Assembly: GCA_965198495.1 (NCBI GenBank)
Contig: CBDAPL010000001.1
Location: forward strand, 372,001 to 436,000
Source of the DNA: RH-AL1 sp965198495
GTDB lineage: Bacteria > Pseudomonadota > Alphaproteobacteria > Rhizobiales > Beijerinckiaceae
Reading direction: 5' to 3'
Length of the DNA stretch: 64,000 nt
The translations under genes and the position numbers were made by a program. Numbering within the stretch: position 1 is the stretch's first letter; every line of letters begins with the position of its first letter. The notes below the pieces were generated by a model. The model was not told the DNA's origin, made no database searches, and was given only the letters and a program-made list of their open reading frames with translations. Below, one piece after another: positions 1-8,264 of the stretch.

Positions 1-264
1 CTCCTGCTCGAAGGCGGCGGCGCGGCCAACGTCGACGCCGTCGTCGTGGTGTCGGCGCCGAAAGCTGTGCAGAAGAAGCGCGTTCTCGCGCGCCCGGGTA
101 TGACCGAGGCTCGGTTCGAGGCCATACTGGCCAAGCAGATGCCGGATGACGAGAAGCGGCGCCGCGCTCGCTTCATCATCGAGACCGGTTCCGATGTCGC
201 GGACGCGGCACGCCAGGTTCGCGCGATCATCGCCGCGCTCGAGGAAGACGCCAGTTTTGCGTGA
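1..264 (+). CDS. coaE: Dephospho-CoA kinase, C-terminal part (5' end outside window)
   Basis: This is the last 87 codons of a reading frame that is already open at base 1. CoaE phosphorylates the 3'-hydroxyl of dephospho-CoA, the last step of coenzyme A synthesis in the cytosol. The segment LLLEGG...VDAVVVVSAP followed by the Q-x-x-R-V-L-A-R-x-G-M-T-E-x-x-F lid/CoA-binding region and a typical KRRRARFIIETG stretch matches the C-terminal half of the family. The P-loop lies upstream of the window. The stop codon overlaps the TTG start of dnaQ, which indicates translational coupling. A coaE-dnaQ neighbourhood is common in Alphaproteobacteria. The identification is secure, but only this fragment can be judged. 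Confidence 0.9.
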   Translation, partial: LLLEGGGAANVDAVVVVSAPKAVQKKRVLARPGMTEARFEAILAKQMPDDEKRRRARFIIETGSDVADAARQVRAIIAALEEDASFA

Positions 265-976
265 GATCGTCTTCGATACGGAAACGACCGGACTCGACCC
301 CTCCTTCGGTCACCGCGTCGTCGAAGTCGGCTGCGTCGAACTCCTGAACGGCATCCCGACCGGCAAGACGCTGCACCATTATCTCGATCCGCAGCGCGAC
401 ATGCCGCAGGAGGCCTTCGCCGTTCACGGGCTGTCGTCGGATTTCCTCGCCGGCAAGCCGCTGTTCAGGGACATCGTCGACGAATTTGTCGCCTTCACGG
501 ACGGCGCGAAACTCATCGCGCACAATGCCGAGTTCGACTTTCGCTTCATGTCGGCGGAACTCCTCGCGGTGGGCTGGCCGGCGCTCGATCCCGACCGGAT
601 GGTGGACACGCTGGCGCTGGCGCGCCGCCGCCACCCCGGCTCGCCGGTCAGCCTCGATGCCCTCTGCCAGCGCTACGGCATCGACAATTCGCGCCGCACC
701 AAGCACGGCGCGCTCCTCGACGCCGAAATCCTCGCCGAGGTCTACGCCGAGCTGACCGGCGGCCGCCAGACCAGCCTCGTCTTCGCCGGCCCGGCGACGC
801 GTGGCTGGGGCGGTGTCTCCAGCATGCCGCGTCGCGCGCGGCCGGTCCCGCTGACGTCGGCGCTGACGGCGGACGAGGCAGCCGAGCACGCCGCCTTCGT
901 CGCGGGACTGGGGGGTACCGTGCTCTGGCACCGCTACATCGCAGTGGCGGAGCCGCTCGCCGCAACCGGACGCTAG
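257..976 (+). CDS. dnaQ: DNA polymerase III epsilon subunit (3'-5' proofreading exonuclease)
   Basis: This is a 239-residue DEDD-family exonuclease, the proofreading subunit of the replicative polymerase. Exo I (FDTETTGLDP) is at residues 5-14, Exo II (HNAEFDFRF) near residue 90, and the Exo III region (H-x-A-L-x-D-A) near residue 155. I chose the TTG at 257 because family members begin MREIVxDTETTG exactly there, and GAGGAAG lies 9 nt upstream. A longer frame from 146 would add an arginine-rich extension that merely reads coaE out of frame. The gene overlaps the end of coaE by 8 nt. The stretch after the exonuclease domain, past about residue 175, should contain the alpha-subunit contact. 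Very confident of function and fairly confident of the start. Confidence 0.92.
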   Translation: MREIVFDTETTGLDPSFGHRVVEVGCVELLNGIPTGKTLHHYLDPQRDMPQEAFAVHGLSSDFLAGKPLFRDIVDEFVAFTDGAKLIAHNAEFDFRFMSAELLAVGWPALDPDRMVDTLALARRRHPGSPVSLDALCQRYGIDNSRRTKHGALLDAEILAEVYAELTGGRQTSLVFAGPATRGWGGVSSMPRRARPVPLTSALTADEAAEHAAFVAGLGGTVLWHRYIAVAEPLAATGR

Positions 977-1272
977 ACGGCGCGGCCATGTAGGAACACG
1001 CAGGTCGCGCTTCAGGATCTTGCCGATGGCGCTGCGGGGCAGTCTCGACACGATGCGGAGATCGGTCATCTCCTCGAAGAAGACTCCGTGGGGGTTGATC
1101 AGGAATGATGTGCGGGGCCGGGCACGCGCATCGAGATATGGGTGAAGATCGCATCGTCCCAGCCGTAGAGCGCCGCCAGTCGGTAGAGCGCGGCGAACTC
1201 CACCCGCGCCGTCCAATGGGCGTCCCGCGTCACGTCGCTGGCTTGCTCGGAGGCCATCACGCCCTTGGTCAT
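977..1272 (-). pseudogene. Composite remnant: class II aldolase start fused to acyl-CoA synthetase tail
   Basis: Read from the ATG at 1272, the first 57 codons encode the start of a class II aldolase/adducin-like protein (W-x-x-R-V-E-F-A-A-L-Y-R-L, then DDAIFTHISMRVPGPAHHS) and hit TGA at 1099-1101. The adjacent frame then continues the same family with FLINPHGVFFEEMTDL, so one base has been lost at about 1101. Directly after that the frame reads RLPRSAIGKILKRDLR. This is the A10 lysine motif that ends AMP-forming acyl-CoA synthetases, an unrelated family. The 296 bp are therefore two gene ends joined by a deletion plus a frameshift, and no function is expected. It sits between convergent dnaQ and the M14 peptidase gene. 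Confidence 0.7.
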
Positions 1273-1472
1273 GTCTCGCCCCCTTATCGCTCGCCCGTTC
1301 CGGCCAGGGCTTCTTGCCATCGACAAAGCGCCATCGCATCGGGCGTGAGAAGACGCGCGCCCTCCGCCGAGAGACAGCGGGGCCGCGCGATGAGACCGTC
1401 CGGTGCCGCCTTTCGCGTCCGAGAAATGTTGTGAGCCTTTCCTCGACCGCGAGAAGGCATTACCGAGAGGCG

Positions 1473-2594
1473 ATGACTTCATCGATCGACGCCGCTTTCG
1501 ACGGCGGCAACATCCGCGTCCTCGCCATAGAGGGCGACCGCATCGATCTCGAGATCGTCCGCGACAGCTACTCGGCATTCTACCAGTGGTTCTACTTTCG
1601 CCTCGCCGGCGCGCGCGGGCGCGTGACGCGCTTGCGGATCGTCAATGCCGGCGGCGCGGCTTTCCCGTCCGGCTGGGAGGATTATCAGGTTCGCGCGAGC
1701 GCGGATCGGCTCACCTGGCGCATGATGCCGACGCGCTACGCCGACGGCGTGCTCGAATTCGATTGGAGCGGCGCGACCGAACTCGTCTGGTTCGCCTATT
1801 TCGCGCCCTATTCCATGGAGCGGCACGCGGCTCTGGTCGCGCGCATCGCTGGCCGTCCCGGCGTCGAGCATCGCGAACTCGGCCGCTCGCTCGACGGGCA
1901 GCCTATCGACGCGCTCGTGATCGGTCGCGGCGCCAAACCGGTCTGGCTCTACGCGCGCCAGCATCCCGGCGAGCCGATGGCCGAATGGTGGATGGAAGGC
2001 GCGCTCGAATGGTTGACGCGTGCCGCGCCGGACACGGCGCTGGGCGCGCTCCTCTTCGCGGCGACGCTCCATGTCGTGCCCAACATGAATCCCGACGGCA
2101 CACGGCGCGGGCACCTGCGGACCAACGCCGCCGGCGTCAACCTCAATCGCGAATGGCACGCGCCCTCTCCCGAGCGGAGCCCGGAGGTCAAATGCGTGCG
2201 CGACGCGATGATCGCGAGCGGGGTGGCCTTCGCGATGGATGTGCACGGCGACGAGGCCATTCCGGCGAACTTCCTCGTCGGCTTCGAGGGCGTGCCGAGC
2301 TGGACCGAGGCGCGCGGCACGCGTTTCGAGACCTTTCGCGATCGGCTGGCGGCGCGTACGGCGGACTTCCAGACCGAGCGGGGCTACGGGCGCACGCCGG
2401 CCGGCAAGGCGAACCTCTCGATCGCGACAAATCAGGTGGCCGAGCGCTTCGGCGCGCTCGCGATGACCCTGGAGATGCCGTTCAAGGATTGCGAAACGAA
2501 CCCCGATCCGCTCTCCGGCTGGTCGCCCGCGCGCGCCAAGGCTCTCGGCGCGGCCTGTCTCGAGACGTTGGCCGGCATGATCGACGAGGTGTGA
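1473..2594 (+). CDS. M14-family zinc carboxypeptidase (cytosolic carboxypeptidase-like)
   Basis: This 373-residue metallocarboxypeptidase should remove C-terminal residues from peptides or proteins. An N-terminal beta-sandwich-like region (about 1-115) precedes the peptidase domain, an arrangement seen in cytosolic carboxypeptidases and their bacterial relatives. Zinc ligands are visible as H164-x-x-E167 (RQHPGEP) and H258 (DVHGDE). The substrate carboxylate arginine is R226 (VNLNREW) and the catalytic glutamate is probably E334 (TLEMPF). I chose ATG 1473 because the recognisable protein starts there and GAGAGG lies just upstream, although its 2-nt spacing is short. There is no signal peptide, so it should be cytosolic. 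The natural substrate is not known. The gene converges on the secreted protein at 2601. Confidence 0.85.
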   Translation: MTSSIDAAFDGGNIRVLAIEGDRIDLEIVRDSYSAFYQWFYFRLAGARGRVTRLRIVNAGGAAFPSGWEDYQVRASADRLTWRMMPTRYADGVLEFDWSGATELVWFAYFAPYSMERHAALVARIAGRPGVEHRELGRSLDGQPIDALVIGRGAKPVWLYARQHPGEPMAEWWMEGALEWLTRAAPDTALGALLFAATLHVVPNMNPDGTRRGHLRTNAAGVNLNREWHAPSPERSPEVKCVRDAMIASGVAFAMDVHGDEAIPANFLVGFEGVPSWTEARGTRFETFRDRLAARTADFQTERGYGRTPAGKANLSIATNQVAERFGALAMTLEMPFKDCETNPDPLSGWSPARAKALGAACLETLAGMIDEV

Positions 2595-2600
2595 CGTCGA

Positions 2601-3182
2601 TCAGTCGTGCGCGCCTTCCGTGCTCACCGGGCTCAGCCGCCTGATCGCGTAGGAGCCGGTCATCTTCCCGCCCGCCTGGTAGGATCCCGCGTCGTCGAGA
2701 TTGCCGCTGTTGGTGTCGGTGGCCGTCCCGTTGATGCCGTCGTACTTGCCCGTGCCGGACTTGAAGCTCCACGTCAGCGTGATGGCCTGGAGCGGCTTAG
2801 GCCCGCTCGTCGTGTACTCGGCGTAGAGCATATCGCCATCGCGATCCTTGAAGTTGCAATAACCTTTTGAGTCGATCGTCCGCTCGCTTCGGTTGGTGAA
2901 GCGTACATTGGTACAGCGCCCCGCCGTGAGGTGAAGGAAGCCGTTGCCCGCGTCGTTGAGCGTCGTGGTGAGATAGCGATTGACCGTCAGGTCAAGCCCG
3001 CCGCCGACATCGATTGGCGAGGCCGGTGTCGACGTCGTGAAGGTGTAGCTCAACGTGAACTGGGCCGCCGAGGGGAACGGCTCCGCGGCCCGCGCCGTCG
3101 TCACCGCGGCGAGACCCGCCAGAGACAGGCCGATCAGACTCGCTAGAGATCGGCCCGCGTGAAGAAGACAGCGCATCATCAT
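2601..3182 (-). CDS. Secreted protein of unknown function (beta-rich, allene-oxide-cyclase-barrel-like)
   Basis: This is a 193-residue exported protein with a clear Sec signal (MMMRCLLHAGR, a hydrophobic core ending TTARAAE). The mature part is rich in T, S, G and aromatic residues and alternates in a beta-strand pattern. It ends with S-G-T-G-K-Y-D-G-I-N-G-T, a segment often seen in small beta-barrel proteins related to allene oxide cyclase. Two cysteines (RCTN and GYCNF) could form a periplasmic disulfide. Three consecutive ATG codons lie at 3182, 3179 and 3176. An AGGAG 10 nt before the first favours 3182. I do not recognise a specific family member and assign no activity. Confidence 0.72.
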   Translation of the reverse strand: MMMRCLLHAGRSLASLIGLSLAGLAAVTTARAAEPFPSAAQFTLSYTFTTSTPASPIDVGGGLDLTVNRYLTTTLNDAGNGFLHLTAGRCTNVRFTNRSERTIDSKGYCNFKDRDGDMLYAEYTTSGPKPLQAITLTWSFKSGTGKYDGINGTATDTNSGNLDDAGSYQAGGKMTGSYAIRRLSPVSTEGAHD

Positions 3183-3411
3183 GCCCTTATTTCTCCTATG
3201 CCTTTGAACCTCCGGGCGTAATTGCAAGAGGCAAGCCGCGCCTCATCAAAGTCGATGGCGGGCGATTGCGCCACTACGCGCGATGATCGCGCCCCTCAGA
3301 CTTTGGTCTAAAAGCGCCAGGGCTGTCTCTCGTGCGGCCTTGTCGCGGCGGACCATCGGATATGCGATAGATCTTGCGTGGCCTTGCTCAAGCCACCGGA
3401 GTCGTTGGAAG

Positions 3412-4434
3412 ATGTCGCTGATCTGGCCGTCGCAACATATCGCCAGCGCGATCGCGAAGGGTATGATCGTCGCCGAGGCCGCGTTCGAGAGCGAGCAGGT
3501 GCAACCCGCGAGCCTCGATCTGCGACTCGGACCGAAGGCCTATCGTCTGCCGGCGAGCTTCCTACCCGGGCCGGGACGCACGGTCGCCGACCGTCTGGCC
3601 GATCTCTCCACCCACGAGGTCGACCTCACCCGGCCAACGGTGCTGGAGCGCAACTGCGTCCACATCATCCCGCTAATGGAAAGGCTGGCGCTGCCGTTCG
3701 GCGTCGACGCGCGCGCCAACCCGAAGAGCTCGTCCGGTCGGCTCGATATTTTCGTGCGCGTCATCGTGGACGAAGGCGCCACCTTCGACGACATTCCCGA
3801 CGGCTACACCGGGCCGCTCTATGCCGAGGTCGTGCCGCGCTCTTTCCCGGTGATCGCCGCCGTCGGCAGCCGGCTGGCGCAATTGCGCTTCCGTCGTCGC
3901 GCCGGCAGCGCTCGGCCGCGCCTGGTGCCGGTGACGATCGACCTCGACCCCTCCGGCAAGCCAGACGGCATCATCGGTTACCGCGCGCGCAAAACCTCGG
4001 GGCTGATCGACATGGCCAAGCTCGGCGCCTATCCGCGCGACGCCTTCTGGGAGCCTCTGACGCTGCCGGCCGGGCGGCGTGAACTCGTCCTCGATCCCGA
4101 CGAGTTCTACATATTGGCTTCCGCCGAGGCAGTCGTCGTCGGCGCTGCCGAGGCGGCGGAGATGGTCGCCTACGATACGGCGGTGGGCGAGCTGCGTTCG
4201 CATTACGCGGGCTTTCTTGATCCTGGGTTCGGCCTGGCCGAAGCGGGCGGCGCCGGCAGCAAGATCGTGCTCGAGGTTCGCAGCCATGACGTGCCATTCC
4301 TGCTCGATCACGGGCAGCGCGTCGCAACCCTCGAGTACGAGGCGATGGAGGAGCGGCCCGACCGGCTCTATGGGGAGGCGCTTCACTCGAACTATCAGGG
4401 CCAGGGTCTCAAGCTCTCCAAACATTTCGTCTAG
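3412..4434 (+). CDS. dcd: dCTP deaminase, long alphaproteobacterial form
   Basis: This 340-residue protein resembles 2'-deoxycytidine 5'-triphosphate deaminase, which converts dCTP to dUTP for thymidylate synthesis. The motif NPKSSSGRLDIFVRV (about 101-115) is the conserved phosphate-binding, SSxGR-like loop. QPASLDLRLG near residue 30 is the conserved substrate-binding turn. At 340 residues it is nearly twice the length of the E. coli enzyme. This matches the duplicated dUTPase-like fold annotated in many Rhizobiales, where a second half-repeat (GYRARKTSG onward) follows the first. The start at ATG 3412 gives the expected MSLIWPSQHI N terminus. The frame extended upstream to 3283 has no family resemblance. 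Confidence 0.85.
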   Translation: MSLIWPSQHIASAIAKGMIVAEAAFESEQVQPASLDLRLGPKAYRLPASFLPGPGRTVADRLADLSTHEVDLTRPTVLERNCVHIIPLMERLALPFGVDARANPKSSSGRLDIFVRVIVDEGATFDDIPDGYTGPLYAEVVPRSFPVIAAVGSRLAQLRFRRRAGSARPRLVPVTIDLDPSGKPDGIIGYRARKTSGLIDMAKLGAYPRDAFWEPLTLPAGRRELVLDPDEFYILASAEAVVVGAAEAAEMVAYDTAVGELRSHYAGFLDPGFGLAEAGGAGSKIVLEVRSHDVPFLLDHGQRVATLEYEAMEERPDRLYGEALHSNYQGQGLKLSKHFV

Positions 4435-4538
4435 CGCCATCGACCCTTGCGTGATGTCAAGCAAACGCTTCGGCAGCGCGTCGCAGCCATGCGCTTGCCA
4501 CCATTGCGCGCCATGCTGCGCCGCACAAGATAGCGGTC

Positions 4539-5150
4539 ATGAGCGCCTTGAACGAAATCATCCATCATACGCACGTGGTCCGCCGCCTCTACAGGCCCGA
4601 CCTCGCCAAGTTCCGTGAGCACCTGGTCCGCCTTGACCCGCGCACGCGCTACGACCGTTTCGGTTTGCAAGTCTCCGACGATTATCTGAGACACTATGCG
4701 GAGCTTTGCTTCGAGCCTGGCGCGATCACCTACGGCTATTTCGAGGATGGGCTTGTTCGCGGCGCCGCCGAACTGCGCGTTTTCGCGTCAAAGGATCGGC
4801 TGTCGCGCAAGGACGCCGAGGCGGCCTTCAGCGTCGAGCTTGGGTGGCGTCGCCGACAGATCGGCACCGAGTTGATGAGCCATATCGTCCTTGCCGCCCG
4901 TAATCGCCGGATCGATACGCTGACGATCTTCTGCCTTTGCCACAATCAGGCCATGCTCAACCTCGCGCGCAAGTTCGAGGCGGATCTCGCGTTCGAACAC
5001 AACGACATCACCGGCCATCTCGTGGCCCGGCCGCCGAACGCCTTCTCCCTCTTGCGCGAATTTTTCGACAACACGCTCGACTTCGGTTCCGCTGTCCTGG
5101 AGTATCAAGGTCAAGTCCTGAAAGCGGCGACGCACACGCCGCGCTCTTGA
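4539..5150 (+). CDS. GNAT-family N-acetyltransferase
   Basis: This 203-residue protein has a GCN5-related acetyltransferase fold. The acetyl-CoA loop reads ELGWRRRQIGTELM (about residues 100-113), a divergent Q/R-x-x-G-x-G/A motif. The beta-5 segment follows in IDTLTIFCLCHNQAMLNLARKF, where the N-x-x-M-x-x-L-A-x-K-x-G-F-like signature is expected. It has no membrane segment or signal peptide. Similar proteins in Rhizobiales are annotated only as GNAT, so the substrate (small amine or protein N terminus) cannot be stated. It stands alone between dcd and tRNA-Gly, about 100 nt from dcd in the same direction. Confidence 0.75.
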   Translation: MSALNEIIHHTHVVRRLYRPDLAKFREHLVRLDPRTRYDRFGLQVSDDYLRHYAELCFEPGAITYGYFEDGLVRGAAELRVFASKDRLSRKDAEAAFSVELGWRRRQIGTELMSHIVLAARNRRIDTLTIFCLCHNQAMLNLARKFEADLAFEHNDITGHLVARPPNAFSLLREFFDNTLDFGSAVLEYQGQVLKAATHTPRS

Positions 5151-5176
5151 CCGGCGCGGGCGGGAGCCGTTCCAGC

Positions 5177-5205
5177 TTGATCGCGGCGCGGAGGCGACCT
5201 ATCCT
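5177..5205 (+). promoter_or_regulatory. Probable sigma-70 promoter of tRNA-Gly
   Basis: TTGATC (5177-5182) and TATCCT (5200-5205) are separated by exactly 17 nt, and the first tRNA base lies 13 nt past the -10 box. This is close to the housekeeping consensus and well placed for a tRNA gene. It was identified by eye, not measured. Confidence 0.55.
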
Positions 5206-5217
5206 GCCAGACAGCGC

Positions 5218-5291
5218 GCGGGCGTAGTTCAATGGCAGAACGGAAGCTTCCCAAGCTTCATACGAGGGTTCGATTCCCTTCGCCCGCTCCA
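5218..5291 (+). tRNA. tRNA-Gly (anticodon CCC)
   Basis: The cloverleaf can be folded by hand. The acceptor arm GCGGGCG pairs with CGCCCGC. The D arm contains AGTTCAATGGCAGAA. The anticodon stem GAAGC/GCTTC encloses the loop TTCCCAA with anticodon CCC. The T arm contains GGTTCGATTCC. A T discriminator and an encoded CCA (5289-5291) end the gene. It reads GGG codons, which are frequent in a GC-rich genome. Confidence 0.97.
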
Positions 5292-5523
5292 TGGTCGCTT
5301 TGTACAGCGGCGTGGCGATGAATCGAATGGCTCTTCGTTCGAAGCGGCGGATGGTACCCGACTCTCCTACGCACGCGGGTCGCACCTCGCTGTAGGCTTG
5401 GGAGCGGTCCACACCGCCCCTGGACGTCGGAACATCGAGGCTAGTGGAAACCGCGTGTTGTCGTGTGCAAGGGTCAGCACCCATTGTAATTCGCCGGCAA
5501 GGCGGTCGGCGGCTAGTCGCGGT

Positions 5524-6993
5524 TCAGGTCGGGCCTTCCGAGGCGACGTGGATCTGCGGCGTCCATCCGCCGCCCAGCGCGACGAATAAATTAACCGACG
5601 ACCCCAGCCGTCGGGTCAGCAGGGCAAGCGAGGCGCGTTGCTGGCCGAGCAGCGTGGCCTGCGCCGTCACCACGTCGAGATAGGTCGTCGCGCCGTCGCG
5701 ATAGAGCGTGAGGGAGAGGTTGAGCACCTTCTTCTCGGCGTCGACAGCCGCCTCGATCCGCTTGTTCTCGAGGCCGAGATATTTATCGGTCGAGAGCGAG
5801 TCCTCGACCTCCTGCACCGCCTTGAGCACCGTCGCCTTGTAGCGCGCGATCGTCTCGTCGCGCCGCGCCACGCTCGCCTCGAGCTGCGCCGTCCGCTTGC
5901 CGCCATCGAAGATCGGCAGGGTTATCGCCGGCCCGAACGTATAGAGCCCGTTGGCCAGGTCGAAGAGGTGGATGCCTCTGTCTTCCGTACCGCCCGACAA
6001 GTCGATCATGAAGCGCGGATAGAAGGCCGCCTTGGCGACGCCGATCTGCTCGTTGGCGGCGGCGACCTCGCGTTCGGCCTGGGCGATGTCCGGCCGGCGT
6101 TCCAGCAGGGTGGACGGTGCGGCGATCGGGCCGCGCGGCGAGGCGACCGCCACCGGCGCGGGAGGGATGGAGAAGCCGGAGGCGGGCTGGCCGACGAGCG
6201 TGGCGATGGCATGTTCGATGAGCGCGCGGCGGGCGGCGTCTTCGTCGATGAAGGCCTTCGCGGTCTCGAGCTGAGACTTGGCGCGCTCGACATCCATGGG
6301 CGAGGCGATCTTGCCGGCGAGCCTGTTTTCCGTAAGCGCCAGCGCGTCCTCGTACGCCTTCTGCGTGTCGCGTAGAAGCTTCACCTCGCGATCGATCCCG
6401 CGAAGGGCGATGTAGTCGCGCGCGACCTCCGCGTGCAGGCTGAGCCGCACGCTCTCAAGCAGCGCGGCTTGCGCCTGCGCCTCGGCGGCTGTCGCCTTGA
6501 TCGTGTCGCGGACGCGGCCCCACAGGTCGACCTCGTAGCTGGCTTGGAGCTCGAGTTCGTTGTTGCCGTAGTGATTTGGCTCCGTGCTCGGCTGGGTCCG
6601 GTAGGTGCGGTGATCGGATTGGCGGTTTGTGGTGAACTGCGTGTACTGGTCGACGCTGGGATAGAGTCCGGCTTCGGCCTGCTGAACAGTCGTGCGGGCC
6701 TGCTGGTAGTTGGCGAAAGCGGCCGCCAGTGTCTGGTTGGCGTCGTCGACTTCCGGCTCGAGCGCATTGAGCGTCTTATCGTGGAAGGCGATCCACCATG
6801 GACCGCGTGGTTCCTGGTCGTTGGGCTGGGCGGCGGTATAGGCGCCGCCTTCCTTGAACTTCAACGGGAGATCGACAACCGGTGGGACGTAGGGCGGCGC
6901 GAGGTCACATCCGGCCAGGAACAGGCTTGGCAGGAACAGGCTCGGTATAAACAGGCTCGGCACGAACAGGCCGAGCATCACGCCACGTTTCAT
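5524..6993 (-). CDS. Outer-membrane efflux lipoprotein, OprM/NodT type
   Basis: This 489-residue TolC-like outer-membrane channel is the exit duct of a tripartite RND pump. A lipoprotein signal ends in LFLAGC with Cys29 as the lipidated residue. Two repeats of the outer-membrane-efflux domain follow, with long helices rich in A, Q, E and R. The family hallmark ERRPDIAQAEREVAAANEQIGVAKAAFYP is near residues 300-330 (part only quoted). The start is ATG 6993, which overlaps the TGA of the adaptor gene by 4 nt. It is the third gene of the operon permease-adaptor-channel. Its signal peptide contains a 15-bp tandem repeat, listed separately. Substrates are not predictable. Confidence 0.9.
   Translation of the reverse strand: MKRGVMLGLFVPSLFIPSLFLPSLFLAGCDLAPPYVPPVVDLPLKFKEGGAYTAAQPNDQEPRGPWWIAFHDKTLNALEPEVDDANQTLAAAFANYQQARTTVQQAEAGLYPSVDQYTQFTTNRQSDHRTYRTQPSTEPNHYGNNELELQASYEVDLWGRVRDTIKATAAEAQAQAALLESVRLSLHAEVARDYIALRGIDREVKLLRDTQKAYEDALALTENRLAGKIASPMDVERAKSQLETAKAFIDEDAARRALIEHAIATLVGQPASGFSIPPAPVAVASPRGPIAAPSTLLERRPDIAQAEREVAAANEQIGVAKAAFYPRFMIDLSGGTEDRGIHLFDLANGLYTFGPAITLPIFDGGKRTAQLEASVARRDETIARYKATVLKAVQEVEDSLSTDKYLGLENKRIEAAVDAEKKVLNLSLTLYRDGATTYLDVVTAQATLLGQQRASLALLTRRLGSSVNLFVALGGGWTPQIHVASEGPT
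6917..6976 (-). repeat. Four 15-bp tandem units inside the signal peptide of the efflux lipoprotein
   Basis: Four imperfect copies of a 15-bp unit, aggaacaggctcggc-like, occupy 6917-6931, 6932-6946, 6947-6961 and 6962-6976. They encode the pentads around F-V/I/L-P-S-L in the hydrophobic core. Because the unit is a multiple of three, gain or loss of copies changes the length of the signal peptide without breaking the frame. Confidence 0.8.
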
Positions 6994-8249
6994 TCCGACG
7001 CCCCGTGCGCGACTTCCGTGTTCCGCGCCTTGGCCGAGCCGATGTCGGTGGGATGCGCGCCGACGGGCTTTCCATCGATCTTCATGACGTTGACGCTGTC
7101 GCCGGTCTCGATCGCGTCCGAAGGACTTGCGATGAACTTGTCCTCCCTGTCGAGCCCCGACGCGATCTCGATCTCCGGACCGGTATCGAGAAGGATCGTG
7201 ATCTTCTTCAAGCTCACCTTGCCGTCCTTCACGACGGCGACTTCCGGCGCGTTGTCGCGGAAGATCATCGACGCGGACGGGATGACGAGCTTCTTGGGGT
7301 CGAGCGGAAGGTCGAAATGCGCCTGCGCATACGATCCCGGCGACAGGATACCCTCGCCGTTGTCGAACAGCGCCTCGACGAGCAGCGCGCGCGACTGCTT
7401 GGAGATCGCGTCGGATGTCGTATCGAGCTGGCCGACGAACTTGCGCCCCGGATATTGCGGCAGCAGCAACGTGACGGGCAGGCCCTTGTGCATGGTCGCG
7501 GCGTCGATCTGCGGTACCTGCACGTAGATGCGCATCTTGTCCGTCGCGGCCACGTCGAAGAGGCCGGACGCGCTTACGTTGGACGACGATACGAGAGCGC
7601 CGACATCGATGCGGCGCGCGGTGATGATCCCATCGAACGGCGCCACGATGTTCTTGAAATTCTCCAGAGCCTTGACGCGATCGAGGTTGGCCTGCGCGGC
7701 ACTCGCCTGAGCCTTCTGCGCCAGGGCGTCGCCCTGCTTTTCGTCCGCCGTCTGCTGGGACACGGCCTGCGACGCGCGCAACGCCTTCCATCGATCCGAC
7801 GTGAGAACGGCGAGGTTGTAGTCGGCTTGCGCCTTGCCGAGTTCTCCCTTCGCCCGTTCCAGCTGCTGGTCGAGTTCGGGAGCGTCGATCGTCGCGAGCA
7901 GCTCACCTTTCTTCACCCTGGCGCCGATATCGCGGTACCACATCTTGACGTAACCGCTGACCTGAGAGTGGATCGGCGCGGTGTAGAAGGCCTCGATATC
8001 GGCGGGCAGCGTGATGTGCGCGCCCTCCGTGGCAAGCTTGGCGGAGACGAGATCGACGCTCGGCACCGCCTGCTTGTCCGTCCACGTCGCGAGATCCGCC
8101 TCGCTCTGGCTGCGATCGAAGATCCCGTAGGCCGCGAGGGCTCCGAAGACCACGACCGCGAGCAGGAGGTAGCGCTTCACGTGCGGCTTGCGCGCGGAGC
8201 GCTGGGGTTCACGCGCGCCAGTCGGGGAATGGTCGTCGGGCGTGTCCAT
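6990..8249 (-). CDS. RND efflux periplasmic adaptor (HlyD/MFP family)
   Basis: This 419-residue membrane-fusion protein links the inner-membrane RND pump to the outer-membrane channel. A short cytoplasmic start (residues 1-25) is followed by one membrane anchor (YLLLAVVVFGALAAYGI). Next come a split lipoyl/biotinyl-like domain (QVSGYVKMWYRDIGARVKKGELLATID, then IVAPFDGIITARRIDVGALV; parts only), an alpha-helical hairpin between them (A/Q/K-rich, about 125-200), and a beta-barrel and membrane-proximal domain. It starts 15 nt after the permease gene and overlaps the channel gene by 4 nt, so the three are one operon. Confidence 0.9.
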   Translation of the reverse strand: MDTPDDHSPTGAREPQRSARKPHVKRYLLLAVVVFGALAAYGIFDRSQSEADLATWTDKQAVPSVDLVSAKLATEGAHITLPADIEAFYTAPIHSQVSGYVKMWYRDIGARVKKGELLATIDAPELDQQLERAKGELGKAQADYNLAVLTSDRWKALRASQAVSQQTADEKQGDALAQKAQASAAQANLDRVKALENFKNIVAPFDGIITARRIDVGALVSSSNVSASGLFDVAATDKMRIYVQVPQIDAATMHKGLPVTLLLPQYPGRKFVGQLDTTSDAISKQSRALLVEALFDNGEGILSPGSYAQAHFDLPLDPKKLVIPSASMIFRDNAPEVAVVKDGKVSLKKITILLDTGPEIEIASGLDREDKFIASPSDAIETGDSVNVMKIDGKPVGAHPTDIGSAKARNTEVAHGASE

Positions 8250-8264
8250 GGTCGAGATCCTGAA

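Noticed and set aside
227..1339. Long minus-strand frame across dnaQ
   Set aside because: It is an antisense shadow produced by high GC; only the 977-1272 part has real homology, as a pseudogene.
5008..5484. Minus-strand frame containing MERAKGIEPSYEAWEASVLPLNYARA
   Set aside because: This is the well-known artefact of translating the reverse strand of tRNA-Gly (5218-5291); it is not a protein gene.
5524..7791. 755-codon frame fusing the adaptor region to the efflux lipoprotein
   Set aside because: The first 266 codons read the adaptor gene out of frame; the lipobox fixes the true start at 6993.
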